Shown here piece by piece: positions 45,364 through 53,644 of a DNA stretch of 64,000 nucleotides. The first letter of the stretch is position 1. Every line of letters begins with the position of its first letter. The notes beneath the pieces were generated by a model. The model saw only the letters and a program-made list of their open reading frames with translations. It did not search any database and was not told where the DNA came from. This stretch comes from Beijerinckiaceae bacterium (GTDB lineage Bacteria; Pseudomonadota; Alphaproteobacteria; Rhizobiales; Beijerinckiaceae): the NCBI GenBank assembly GCA_024304885.1, contig JALJOM010000003.1, positions 1,522,110 to 1,586,109 of the forward strand, given 5' to 3'. The position numbers were made by a program, and so were the translations under genes.

Positions 45364-45816
45364 ATGAACCGCCCCGTGTCGCTGATCCTGTTCCTCGCCC
45401 TCGTGCTGGGCGGCGGCCTCGTTCTCGGCTCACTCTCGACGCAGGGCGAATGGTATGCCGGCCTCGCCAAACCCTCCTTCAACCCGCCGGCCTGGCTGTT
45501 CGGGCCGGTGTGGACGGTGCTCTATATCCTCATCGCCGTCGCCGGCTGGCGCGTCTGGCAACGCGATCGCACCGGCTGGCCGATGAAGCTCTGGTGGGCG
45601 CAACTCGCCCTGAACTTCCTGTGGACGCCGGTGTTCTTCGCCGCGCACCAGATCGGGCTGGCGCTGATCATCGTCCTTTTGATGCTCGCGGCGATCCTCG
45701 GCTTCATCGCCACCGCATGGCGGCTGGATCGTGTGGCGGCATTGCTGTTCGTGCCCTATGCCGCCTGGGTGGCCTTCGCGTCGGTGCTGAACGGCGCGCT
45801 CTCTATGTTGAACTGA
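45364..45816 (+). CDS. tspO: TspO/MBR family protein
   Basis: 150 aa membrane protein with five predicted helices. The family patterns WYAGLAKPSFNPPAWLFGPVWTVLY, GLALIIVLLMLA and VPYAAWVAFASVLNGALS are clear. In Rhodobacter and relatives TspO binds porphyrins and affects tetrapyrrole metabolism and oxygen response. It is followed 10 bases later by a conserved hypothetical gene that likely shares its transcript. Confidence 0.94.
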   Translation: MNRPVSLILFLALVLGGGLVLGSLSTQGEWYAGLAKPSFNPPAWLFGPVWTVLYILIAVAGWRVWQRDRTGWPMKLWWAQLALNFLWTPVFFAAHQIGLALIIVLLMLAAILGFIATAWRLDRVAALLFVPYAAWVAFASVLNGALSMLN

Positions 45817-45826
45817 AGGACGTCGG

Positions 45827-46336
45827 ATGCGCCGTCGCATCGTCATCGTCAACGACAAGATGCAGCGCGGCTACCGCTACGAGCTGGTCGCGCCGGCCGG
45901 CCGCGGCTTCGATCCTGGCTTTTTCCCCGACCTCGCGCCCAAGCGGATGCTCGAGCTCGGCGTGTTCTGCGGCAAATATCTCACCGATTGCCGCAACGAA
46001 TTTCCCGTGAGCTGGTTTGCCCGCGCCAAGCTCGCGCCCTCGAGGCGGGATTGCTCGCTCAATTGCTTCGGTGTCGATGCCAGCCAGCCCTTGTCGGAAT
46101 GGCGGAGGAAAGGCTGGATATATCCGGACGATCCGCGCGGCTGGTTCCAATGGTACTGCCGCTACTACATGGGCCGGCGCCTGCCCGAGGAGGACGCCCG
46201 CCAGATCGGGCGCTGGAAGGCGATGCAGCGCCACGTTGCGCAAATCAGGAAGCATTGCGAGCCGGGCGATCCCACGTGCCGGCCGCGCCAGCGACAAGCG
46301 CTCTTGCACTGGGCCTACGACAGCCGGAAAATTTAG
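45827..46336 (+). CDS. Conserved hypothetical protein
   Basis: 169 aa, not assigned to a named domain here. Several aromatic and Cys/Trp-rich conserved-looking segments (RGYRYELVAPAGRGFDPGFF, GVFCGKYLTDCRNEFP, GWFQWYCRYYMGRR, and RKHCEPGD) suggest a cytoplasmic, possibly metal- or ligand-binding protein. I have the impression that it is widespread but cannot give its function. The spacing suggests cotranscription with tspO. Confidence 0.7.
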   Translation: MRRRIVIVNDKMQRGYRYELVAPAGRGFDPGFFPDLAPKRMLELGVFCGKYLTDCRNEFPVSWFARAKLAPSRRDCSLNCFGVDASQPLSEWRRKGWIYPDDPRGWFQWYCRYYMGRRLPEEDARQIGRWKAMQRHVAQIRKHCEPGDPTCRPRQRQALLHWAYDSRKI

Positions 46337-46380
46337 GGCCGTCCTTTCGATTGCTCGAGGATGCCTGGTCTCGGGCCAAG

Positions 46381-46701
46381 TCAGCTCATTGCCGAAAGCT
46401 TCCCGAAGTGCTCGGCGAGGAGGTAATAGACCGTCACGCGGTTCTTCGTGCGATCGCCCTTCATCTGGTCTGCGACCGTCTCGATCGCTCGATCGAGCTC
46501 GGCATCCGAGTTCGTCAAACCCAGCTTCTTCTTCAGAAAATTGTCGCGTACGCGCGCCACTTCTTCCTTGTCGGTGAAGGAGACCAGAGAGGAATCCCGC
46601 TTCTGCAATGCAATGCCACAGTAACGAACAATTCCGGCGATCGCCATGTCATCGGCATTGCTCGCGTACTTTCTTACGTCGGCAGCCCAATCCTCGGCCA
46701 T
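46381..46701 (-). CDS. DUF2853 family protein
   Basis: 106 aa with DUF2853 sequence: a start VRKYASNADDMAIAGIVRYC, RDSSLVSFTDKEEVARVRDN and a C-terminal DRTKNRVTVYYLLAEHFG. Function unknown; members are small, soluble and helical. It is the last host gene before the integrative element. Confidence 0.88.
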   Translation of the reverse strand: MAEDWAADVRKYASNADDMAIAGIVRYCGIALQKRDSSLVSFTDKEEVARVRDNFLKKKLGLTNSDAELDRAIETVADQMKGDRTKNRVTVYYLLAEHFGKLSAMS

Positions 46702-46842
46702 GGCGTCCTCCTGTGGTCCATGGCTTGATATTGGAAATGTGCTCTCGGACCTTGCGTTGGATCAAACCGCAAGCATTCTGCGGCCAATCCGGCCTGCTCG
46801 GGGGCTGCCCAATGACGCGCTGTCGCCGGGCGAGCGCGCGGT

Positions 46843-47100
46843 GCGGCCGATCGCTCCTATCTGGACGAAGGCGTGTAGCTTCTCGAACTCGCGCGGAACG
46901 GGCAAAGGCTGTTCGAGAGGCAGGAACCGCGCGAAAAGCGCCGGCTGCTCGATTTCGTACTATCGAACTGCACTTGGGAGGGCGGCAACGTGGTCGCCAC
47001 CTTCCGCCAATCGTTTGATCTGTTGGCAGAAACAGCCGCGATCGCGTCGCGTGCCGAGGCGGGAGAGGCGGCGAAATCGGCCAAAACCGAGATTTGGCTG
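46843..47100 (+). pseudogene. 3' fragment of a serine recombinase gene (left copy)
   Basis: This 258-bp segment aligns without gaps to 63125-63382, the 3' end of the intact recombinase. The last roughly 200 bp are identical as far as I can read; differences cluster in the first 60 bp, where CAA becomes TAG. Upstream of 46843 no similarity is seen. It ends at GAGATTTGGCTG, precisely where the other copy enters the tRNA-Gln gene. It is best read as the remnant of an earlier related element. Confidence 0.85.
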
Positions 47101-47227
47101 CCGTTCCTGAACGCTTATAGAACCATGTGTCTCGTTCCGGATCCGGATTTCCGGCTGGTTCTTGAAGAAATGCGGGACGCCCGGCTAGCCGCGTGATTTG
47201 TTCAGTGGATCGCCGTTTAGTCCCTGG

Positions 47228-47256
47228 TTGACAGCGGCCCTCGAATCGTGTGTAAA
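47228..47256 (+). promoter_or_regulatory. Predicted promoter of the XRE gene
   Basis: TTGACA, a 17-base spacer and TGTAAA form a good sigma-70-type promoter about 35 bases before the XRE start. Autoregulation by the XRE protein is a usual arrangement. Confidence 0.65.
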
Positions 47257-47288
47257 GTGAGACCTAAACAGATGACGGAGCAAAAGTG

Positions 47289-47642
47289 ATGAAGGCCGGG
47301 ACGGAGAAGTTCGGCGCGTTCATCCGCCGGGAGCGGGAGGCAAGGGAGATCGGACTGCGCGAAATGGCGAAGAAGATCGGGGTAAGCCCGACGTATTTGT
47401 CGAAGGTGGAGCGTGACGAGTTCACGCCACCTACGGAGGACAAGGTGCGGTCAATCGCACAGATCATCGAGTGCGATCCGGACGAATTGCTGGCGATGGC
47501 TGGGCGCGTCCCCTCCGACTTGGCCGACATCATCAAGCGGCATCCCGTCGAAATGTCGGCGCTGCTGCGAACCGCCAACGGACTTGACGCCGAGGAGCTC
47601 GCCCGGCTGGCGCGACAAGCGAGAAAAGCCAAAGGCGAGTGA
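47289..47642 (+). CDS. XRE-family transcriptional regulator
   Basis: 117 aa with an N-terminal helix-turn-helix of Cro/cI type: FGAFIRREREAREIGLREMA, KKIGVSPTYLSKVERDEFTP and ECDPDELLAMAG. The C-terminal part is a short helical tail. The ATG at 47289 is preceded by GGAG; an in-frame GTG lies one codon earlier. It probably controls the element and paired with the adjacent ImmA/IrrE peptidase, an arrangement seen in ICEBs1-type elements. Confidence 0.85.
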   Translation: MKAGTEKFGAFIRREREAREIGLREMAKKIGVSPTYLSKVERDEFTPPTEDKVRSIAQIIECDPDELLAMAGRVPSDLADIIKRHPVEMSALLRTANGLDAEELARLARQARKAKGE

Positions 47643-47686
47643 AACGACCGGGGCGCGACCCCTCCGATGCAGATGAAGGATGACCG

Positions 47687-48450
47687 ATGACCGGTTTTGT
47701 TCCGTATATTGCCGAGGAAGCCATCGAGCGCGACGCGGCGGCGCTGCTCGCAGAATACGCGCACGCACGGGGCGTGACGCTCGCACCACCGATCCCTTAG
47801 AGGTCATCGTCGAGAAGCACCTCAAGCTGCGGATCGAGTTCGATGACATGCACGCACGCCATAATGTGCCGCGCCCGTCGAGCGGCGAGACCGACATCCT
47901 TGGCGCGATTTATGGCGACGGCAGCGTCTTCATCGACGAAACCCTAGATCCCGAAGAGTACCCGGCTCGCGAGGGCCGCTACCGCTTCACGTTGGCCCAT
48001 GAAGGCGGCGGCCATTGGCGGCTACATCAGCACCTTATCATGCAGGACACGGCGCAGGCCTCGTTCTTTGACGCGGTGGGCGCGCCCAAGTTCATCTGCC
48101 GGTCGAGCCAGGCGAAGGAGAGGGTGGAATGGCAGGCCGATTTCTACGCGTCATGCCTGCTGATGCCGCGCGCGATGATCTTCTCGGCCTGGGACAAGTT
48201 CTTTCCCGACGGAAAGCCGCGCGTGCTTCAGCCGCAAACGCCGATTGCTCACTCTTTCGCCGAGATCCCGCGCGGTCACGCAATTGGCGATATCGAAATC
48301 TCTGTAATCGACGATGAGGCTTTGGAGCGGTTCTGTAAGCCTTTGGCCGAACACTTCATCGTCTCGCCCATCGCCATGCGCATCCGGCTGGAAAAACTCG
48401 GGCTCCTGCATCGTGTGGTGCCGCTTCAACGGCTTCTTGCCAGCAGGTGA
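47687..48450 (+). pseudogene. Frameshifted ImmA/IrrE-family metallopeptidase
   Basis: The N-terminal frame from 47687 reads FVPYIAEEAIERDAAALLAE and stops at TAG 47798-47800; the rest, from about 47790, continues in another frame as LEVIVEKHLKLRIEFDDMHA to the stop at 48450. One C missing near 47796 explains it. The zinc motif, normally HEGGH, reads HEGGGH with an extra Gly, apparently from a GGC repeat expansion, so activity is doubtful even if the frame is restored. In related elements this protease cleaves the repressor during induction. Confidence 0.75.
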
Positions 48451-48479
48451 CCCTGCCCCTTTTTTGAGGAGAATGTAAA

Positions 48480-48746
48480 GTGTCAAGTGGACAGGAGAAA
48501 TCCAACGTCATTGCCGCGGCTGACGGGTTCGAAACCCGCGACTTCTACCTCGCCTGCTTCCTGCGTTGCACTGGCTATGAGCTGCTCGATCTGCGCGCCG
48601 AGGGCCGGCGCAAGGTCTTCGTGTTTCAGGATCGGCCGACGCGGCGCGACGACGTGATGGCGTTCTACGGCGACGCCGCCATCGTTCGCCCGCAGGCATT
48701 CGCCGCTACCATCAAGGACATGAAAGGGCTTCTGCACAATGGTTGA
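48480..48746 (+). CDS. DUF5659 domain protein
   Basis: 88 aa from a GTG preceded by GAGGAG. The pattern FETRDFYLACFLRCTGYELLDL matches DUF5659, a small element-borne family of unknown function. It overlaps the next gene by 8 bases. Confidence 0.75.
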   Translation: MSSGQEKSNVIAAADGFETRDFYLACFLRCTGYELLDLRAEGRRKVFVFQDRPTRRDDVMAFYGDAAIVRPQAFAATIKDMKGLLHNG

Positions 48747-48960
48747 GGCACCGATTGCACCCTCGTCGCCGCGCATCATCCACGGGCAGGTCCGCGAGGC
48801 GCTCGATTGTCTGGAAGGGCTTGTTGTCGATGGCCTGAAGCACGGCTTCTTCGATTATTCGATCGCCTGCGAGGTCGGTAACGGCGGCAAGCGCCATCTC
48901 GTGATCCGCGCTGGCAAGAGCCACAAGTTCACAATTCCCGCAGAGGAAGTGCCGCACTGA
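48739..48960 (+). CDS. Small hypothetical protein
   Basis: 73 aa, overlapping the DUF5659 gene. The mixed sequence REALDCLEGLVVDGLKHGFF and CEVGNGGKRHLVIRAGKSHK gives no family I recognise. It is probably cotranslated with its neighbour. Confidence 0.65.
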   Translation: MVEAPIAPSSPRIIHGQVREALDCLEGLVVDGLKHGFFDYSIACEVGNGGKRHLVIRAGKSHKFTIPAEEVPH

Positions 48961-49093
48961 CGGCGGCTTTGATTGGCGATCCCTGCGACGGGGACGACGA
49001 AGATGCAGATTATTTAGGGTCCAGCGTCATCGGTGGGAATCCGAGACCGGAGGCCAGGAGCACGGAGCGGCAGAACCGCCGGTGAGGTCTTCG

Positions 49094-49336
49094 ATGAAAC
49101 GTCTCGACGCTGCAAACGACAATGAATTGGGGCGGCAAATCGCCCGCACCCGGCAACTCTGGCAACCGCGCACGGGCCGCAACCTCACCGATGAGGACGT
49201 GCGGCAAATCCTTCACAACGCAACCGGCTTTTTCAGCGTGTTGGCCGAATGGTCGCGTGCCGAAAAGCTCGCCGCAGCCAATGACCATGCCGCGCCCGTT
49301 GTGCCTAACGATGCCGAGGTGCGCCATGACCGCTGA
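49094..49336 (+). CDS. Small hypothetical protein upstream of primase
   Basis: 80 aa with GAGG 6 bases before the ATG. RTRQLWQPRTGRNLTDEDVR and ILHNATGFFSVLAEW are typical of short proteins encoded before primases in integrative elements. Its last 11 bases overlap the primase start. Confidence 0.7.
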   Translation: MKRLDAANDNELGRQIARTRQLWQPRTGRNLTDEDVRQILHNATGFFSVLAEWSRAEKLAAANDHAAPVVPNDAEVRHDR

Positions 49337-50219
49337 AACCATCGCCAAAGCCCTTGGCGGGCATCGGGCGGGAGCAACATGGATGGCGCGTTGCCCGGCA
49401 CATGACGACTCAAGCCCGAGCCTGTCGATCAGCGCGGGCAAGGATAGCAAGGTGCTGGTCCGCTGCCATGCTGGATGCAACCAGCGCGAAGTGATCGCCG
49501 CGCTTGCGGATCGCGGTCTTTGGGATGCGACCGGTAAACGGGCTGGCCGCTTTGCCTACAAGCGCCGGATTAATCTTTCCACCGAACCTGATCCCGACGC
49601 GATGGGGCGCACGGAGGCGACGCTTGCGATCTGGCGGGCCTCTCAAGGCGTCGCAGGTTCGCCCGCCGAAACCTACCTGCGTTCGCGTGGGATCACGCTT
49701 TCGCTGCCACAGAGTTTGCGATTTCATCCCGGCCTGAAACACGCCTCGGGCGGCGTCTGGCCAGCGATGGTGGCGCTGGTGACGCACGGCGCTGGCGGCA
49801 AGTCGATCGGCATTCACCGCACGTTCCTGGCACGCGACGGAAGCACGAAGGCGCCGGTGGATCCGGTGAAGATGATGCTCGGCCCCTGCCGTAGCGGCGC
49901 GGTGCGGCTCGGACCGCCCGGCGATGCGCTGATGATCGGCGAAGGCGTCGAGACATGCCTCGCCGCGATGCAGGCAAGCGGCCATCCCGCCTGGGCGGCG
50001 CTTTCGACCTCGGGCCTTCGCACTCTCGACCTGCCGCGGGAGGTTCGCGACGTGATCGTGCTCGCCGATGGCGACGATCCCGGCGAAGCGGCGGCGCAGG
50101 ATTGTGCCTGGCGCTGGAAGCGAGAGGGCCGGCGCGTGCGCATCGCCCGCCCACCGCACGGCATGGACTTTAACGATCTGCTGCTCCGCGCGCTCCACGT
50201 CGAGGAGGCCGCGCGATGA
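49326..50219 (+). CDS. CHC2 zinc-finger/Toprim primase-like protein
   Basis: 297 aa. The N-terminal CHC2-type zinc finger (CPAHDDSSPSLSI ... VRCHAGC) and C-terminal Toprim region (MIGEGVETCLAAM, VIVLADGDDPGEAAA) are clear, as in element-borne DNA primases. It overlaps the preceding and following genes. With the helicase next door it likely forms the element's replication module. Confidence 0.88.
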   Translation: MTAETIAKALGGHRAGATWMARCPAHDDSSPSLSISAGKDSKVLVRCHAGCNQREVIAALADRGLWDATGKRAGRFAYKRRINLSTEPDPDAMGRTEATLAIWRASQGVAGSPAETYLRSRGITLSLPQSLRFHPGLKHASGGVWPAMVALVTHGAGGKSIGIHRTFLARDGSTKAPVDPVKMMLGPCRSGAVRLGPPGDALMIGEGVETCLAAMQASGHPAWAALSTSGLRTLDLPREVRDVIVLADGDDPGEAAAQDCAWRWKREGRRVRIARPPHGMDFNDLLLRALHVEEAAR

Positions 50220-52162
50220 ACAACCCGGACGCTGCTGGCCATGACAATCCTGTGAGCGCGGCCATCGATGCCGCCGAGGAAGTTCGCGATACGCTGGACA
50301 GTCTCGTCGAAAGGACCGCCACCGATCCCGGCGCCGCCTTCGCTCCCGAAACGCTCGAACGGCTCGTCGCGCTCAAGCGGGACGATCGCGCTGCCTTCGA
50401 GGCGCTGCGGGTGCGGCTAAAGAAGGCCGGCTGCCGGGTGACGGCGCTCGACGAAGCCATCTCCCAGGTGAGCGGCGACGCGGTCGGGCGTGGTCCGACG
50501 CAAGCTGACATTCTGATCGAACTGGCGCAATCGGCCGAGCTATTCCACAGCCCGGACGGAACGGGCTTCGCCGACCTCGACATGAACGGCCACCGGGAGA
50601 CTTGGCCGATCCGCGGCAAGGGGTTTCGCCGATGGCTAACGCGCCGCTTTTTCGAGGAGACTGGCGGCGCGCCGAGTTCGGAAGCACTGCAATCGGTTTT
50701 GAATGTCATCGAGGCGAAGGCACATTTCGACGCCCTGGAGCGCACGGTTCATATTCGCGTCGGCGGGCTCCATGGGCGGCTCTATCTCGACCTTGGCGAC
50801 GAGGCATGGTGCGCGGTGGAGATCGACGACACCGGCTGGCGGGTGATCGACTATCCGCCGGTCCGGTTCCGCCGCGTTTCGGGCATGAAGCCGTTGCCAA
50901 TTCCGGTCCCTGGCGGATCGATCGAGACCCTGCGATCCTTCCTCAATGTTCAATCGGACGCCGATTTCGTGTTGGTGGTCGCGTGGGCACTGGCGTGCCT
51001 TCGCAATCGCGGTCCCTATCCGGTGATCGTTCTATCAGGCGAACAGGGTTCGGCGAAATCGACCTTCTCGGCTGTATTGCGGGCACTGCTGGATCCGAAC
51101 ACAGCGCCGCTGCGCGCCCTGCCACGCGAGGATCGCGATCTCTTCATCGCCGCTAGCAACGGCCACGTGCTCGCCTTCGACAATGTGTCGGGCTTGCCCG
51201 CATGGATATCCGACACGCTTTGCCGCCTCGCCACCGGCGGCGGCTTCGCGGTGCGCCAGCTTTATTCCGATCAGGACGAGGTGCTGTTCGATGCCGCCCG
51301 ACCGGTGATCCTGAATGGCATCGAGGACATCGTCACGCGGCCTGATCTGGCCGACCGTGCCGTGTTCCTCACGCTGGAGCCGATCCCCGATGAACGCCGC
51401 CGGCCCGAACAGGAATTATGGGCTGCGTTCGAGGCCGAACGACCGCGCGTCCTCGGCGCGTTGCTCGACGCGGTGTCCAAGGGGCTAGCGATGCTGCCAC
51501 GCACCAAGCTCGAAAGGCTTCCGCGCATGGCGGACTTCGCCTTGTGGGCGACGGCCTGCGAAACTGCGCTCTGGCCTGCTGGCACATTCTGGTCTGCCTA
51601 TTGCGGCAATCGTGACGAGGCGGTGGAAGGCGTGATCGATGCCGATCCAATCGCCGCCGCCTTGCGCGCTGTGATGGTCGAGCGGTCGGAGTGGACGGGA
51701 ACGGCCTCGGAGCTTCTGGGCGCCCTGGCCGAGGCGGCGGGCGAGCGCATCGCAAAGTCGAAGACCTGGCCGGATAGCCCTCGGACGCTGTCAGGCAGGC
51801 TGCGCCGGGCAGCGACTTTCCTTCGTAAGCTCGGAATCGAGATCAGTTTCGCGCGCGAAGGCCGGGCGCGAACACGGATGATCCACATCACCACGAGCGG
51901 AAGTCCACCCGTGCCAGAAACTGAAGGGGCACGATCGTCCGCATCGTCCGCGCCGTCCACGTTTCGGCCAGTAACCAATTCGGCCAAAGGCTTCGCGGTG
52001 CGGACGATCGACGTTCCTGCGGACGGAGCGACAGGCGGCAACGGTCCAACTGTCCGCTTCAATCGCTTGAAAACCGTTGGTGAGACCGATGCGGACGGTG
52101 CAGACGCAAATCACGCGACTCAATCTGCCCCGGAAAATGTGCGCTGGAGGGCTCGGCTATGA
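50216..52162 (+). CDS. Replicative helicase/ATPase of the element
   Basis: 648 aa with a Walker A motif VIVLSGEQGSAKSTFSA and a following acidic Walker B region around GHVLAFDNVSG, as in SF3/DUF927-like ATPases of integrative elements. The N-terminal third is helical, and the C-terminal 120 aa, of low complexity, is probably disordered. Its ATG overlaps the primase stop (ATGA). Confidence 0.8.
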   Translation: MNNPDAAGHDNPVSAAIDAAEEVRDTLDSLVERTATDPGAAFAPETLERLVALKRDDRAAFEALRVRLKKAGCRVTALDEAISQVSGDAVGRGPTQADILIELAQSAELFHSPDGTGFADLDMNGHRETWPIRGKGFRRWLTRRFFEETGGAPSSEALQSVLNVIEAKAHFDALERTVHIRVGGLHGRLYLDLGDEAWCAVEIDDTGWRVIDYPPVRFRRVSGMKPLPIPVPGGSIETLRSFLNVQSDADFVLVVAWALACLRNRGPYPVIVLSGEQGSAKSTFSAVLRALLDPNTAPLRALPREDRDLFIAASNGHVLAFDNVSGLPAWISDTLCRLATGGGFAVRQLYSDQDEVLFDAARPVILNGIEDIVTRPDLADRAVFLTLEPIPDERRRPEQELWAAFEAERPRVLGALLDAVSKGLAMLPRTKLERLPRMADFALWATACETALWPAGTFWSAYCGNRDEAVEGVIDADPIAAALRAVMVERSEWTGTASELLGALAEAAGERIAKSKTWPDSPRTLSGRLRRAATFLRKLGIEISFAREGRARTRMIHITTSGSPPVPETEGARSSASSAPSTFRPVTNSAKGFAVRTIDVPADGATGGNGPTVRFNRLKTVGETDADGADANHATQSAPENVRWRARL

Positions 52163-52650
52163 GCGCGGCCGAAGCCCTGAAGGCGGCGCGGGCGGCTGGC
52201 GTCCATATTGGGATCGACGGCGACTCGCTGACGCTCGAGGCTGCCGCGGAACCGCCGCACGCGGTGCTCGATCTGCTGTCGCGTCACAAGGCGGACGTCC
52301 TAGCCTTGCTGCGCATTCGCGAAAACGACCGGTCGGGCGCGGATTGGCTCGCTTTTGTTTACGAGCGGGCGCGTATAGCCGAGTTCCGGATGGGCCTGTC
52401 GAGAGCAGAAGCCGAGGACCGCGCCTTTGACTGTTGCGTGGTGGAATGGCTCAATCGGAATCCGGTGCGCTCGCAGCCTGGCCATTGCCTCCGTTGCGGC
52501 GAGGCCGAGGACGCCCACGCCCCCCTTCTGCCCTTCGGAACAGAAACCACCGGCCACGCCTGGCTGCATTCGCGGTGCTGGTCGGCATGGCACACGAGTC
52601 GGAGAGCCGAAGCGGTGGCTGCCCTTTCATCCATGGGAATCTCGAATTGA
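52159..52650 (+). CDS. Hypothetical element protein with Cys-rich C-terminus
   Basis: 163 aa, ATGA overlap with the helicase. The first 60 residues resemble TubC-type docking domains in pattern (hydrophobic repeats ending LLSRHKADVLALLR). The C-terminal part has CLRCGEAEDAHAPLLPFG and HSRCW, a likely zinc ribbon. Its function is not known; the position suggests a replication accessory. Confidence 0.65.
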   Translation: MSAAEALKAARAAGVHIGIDGDSLTLEAAAEPPHAVLDLLSRHKADVLALLRIRENDRSGADWLAFVYERARIAEFRMGLSRAEAEDRAFDCCVVEWLNRNPVRSQPGHCLRCGEAEDAHAPLLPFGTETTGHAWLHSRCWSAWHTSRRAEAVAALSSMGISN

Positions 52651-52660
52651 GGGGACAGCA

Positions 52661-53335
52661 ATGAACGCAAGAACGCCTGCCAGCGCGGCTACTGCGATGA
52701 CGGTGGTCGCCAATGATCCAGAAAATCTCAAGGGCGAACTGAAGGCTATCGGCGGTTCGAAATCGGATCACTGGAACAACCTGCTCGCAAATCAGGCGAT
52801 CGCGTCTCTTTGGACAAAGCACTCCGATGACGAGACGCGCAAGCGCCAGCTCAATGCCACCGTCATGGCGCTGATGGGCATCGGGCCGAAGGATGAACTC
52901 GAAGGCATGATGGCGGCGCAGCTCATCGCCGCCCACAACGCCGCGATGGAATGCTATCGGCGCGCCATGATCGGCGACCAGACCTTCGAGGGCCGACGAG
53001 AGAACCTCGCCCAAGCGAACAAGCTCTCTCGGACCTACGCCACGCTGCTCGAAGCGCTCAATCGGCACCGCGGCAAGGGCCAGCAGAAGGTCACGGTGGA
53101 ACACGTTCACGTCCATTCCGGTGGTCAGGCCATCGTCGGCTCGATCGGGGCCCCGGGGGGTGGGGATCGCAGGAAATCGGAGGATCAACCCCATGCAAAG
53201 CAGATTGCCCATGCATCGGAGTCCCCGATGCCGAGCCCGGACGAGGGCCGGGACGCCGTGCCGGTCGCCTGCAATGCCAAACGGCCGCTGCCGGATGCAC
53301 GGCGGGCTGTCGCCGGGCGCGCCGAACGGGAATAG
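52661..53335 (+). CDS. Hypothetical element protein
   Basis: 224 aa. NDPENLKGELKAIGGSKSDHWNN and LANQAIASLWTKHSDDETRK recall proteins found near primases in alphaproteobacterial islands. The C-terminus is polar and overlaps the next gene over 143 bases in another frame. No domain is recognised. Confidence 0.6.
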   Translation: MNARTPASAATAMTVVANDPENLKGELKAIGGSKSDHWNNLLANQAIASLWTKHSDDETRKRQLNATVMALMGIGPKDELEGMMAAQLIAAHNAAMECYRRAMIGDQTFEGRRENLAQANKLSRTYATLLEALNRHRGKGQQKVTVEHVHVHSGGQAIVGSIGAPGGGDRRKSEDQPHAKQIAHASESPMPSPDEGRDAVPVACNAKRPLPDARRAVAGRAERE

Positions 53336-53453
53336 GAATGCCCTCAAGCACGGCCGCTATACCGTGGAAGCCATCGCCGAACGCAGGCAGCTCGCAGCAC
53401 TGCTTCGCGACATGCGCGCCCTGGCTCGCGCCACCGAAGGAGAAGGGGAATGA
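53193..53453 (+). CDS. HGGXS-motif small protein
   Basis: 86 aa. RTRAGTPCRSPAMPNGRCRMHGG and SPGAPNGNRNALKHGRYT are the classic pattern of the small HGGKS proteins carried by alphaproteobacterial phages and islands, with conserved Cys and His that suggest metal binding. Start chosen at the ATG preceded by GGAGG. It overlaps the end of the preceding frame. Confidence 0.75.
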   Translation: MQSRLPMHRSPRCRARTRAGTPCRSPAMPNGRCRMHGGLSPGAPNGNRNALKHGRYTVEAIAERRQLAALLRDMRALARATEGEGE

Positions 53454-53644
53454 ATCTTCGGCGGGAAGACACGCCCTATGGCATGGCGCGACCCGGGCTA
53501 TTCCTTGCGACTTCCTCTGCGAGTACAAAAACAAAAGGCCTGCTGCTACCTAGGGTTAGGTCCACCTTTTTTGAGTGCGAACCCGCCCGGATCACGGATA
53601 TAGTTCCTCCAGATTGATGAAACATAGGGACACCGTCCGACGGT

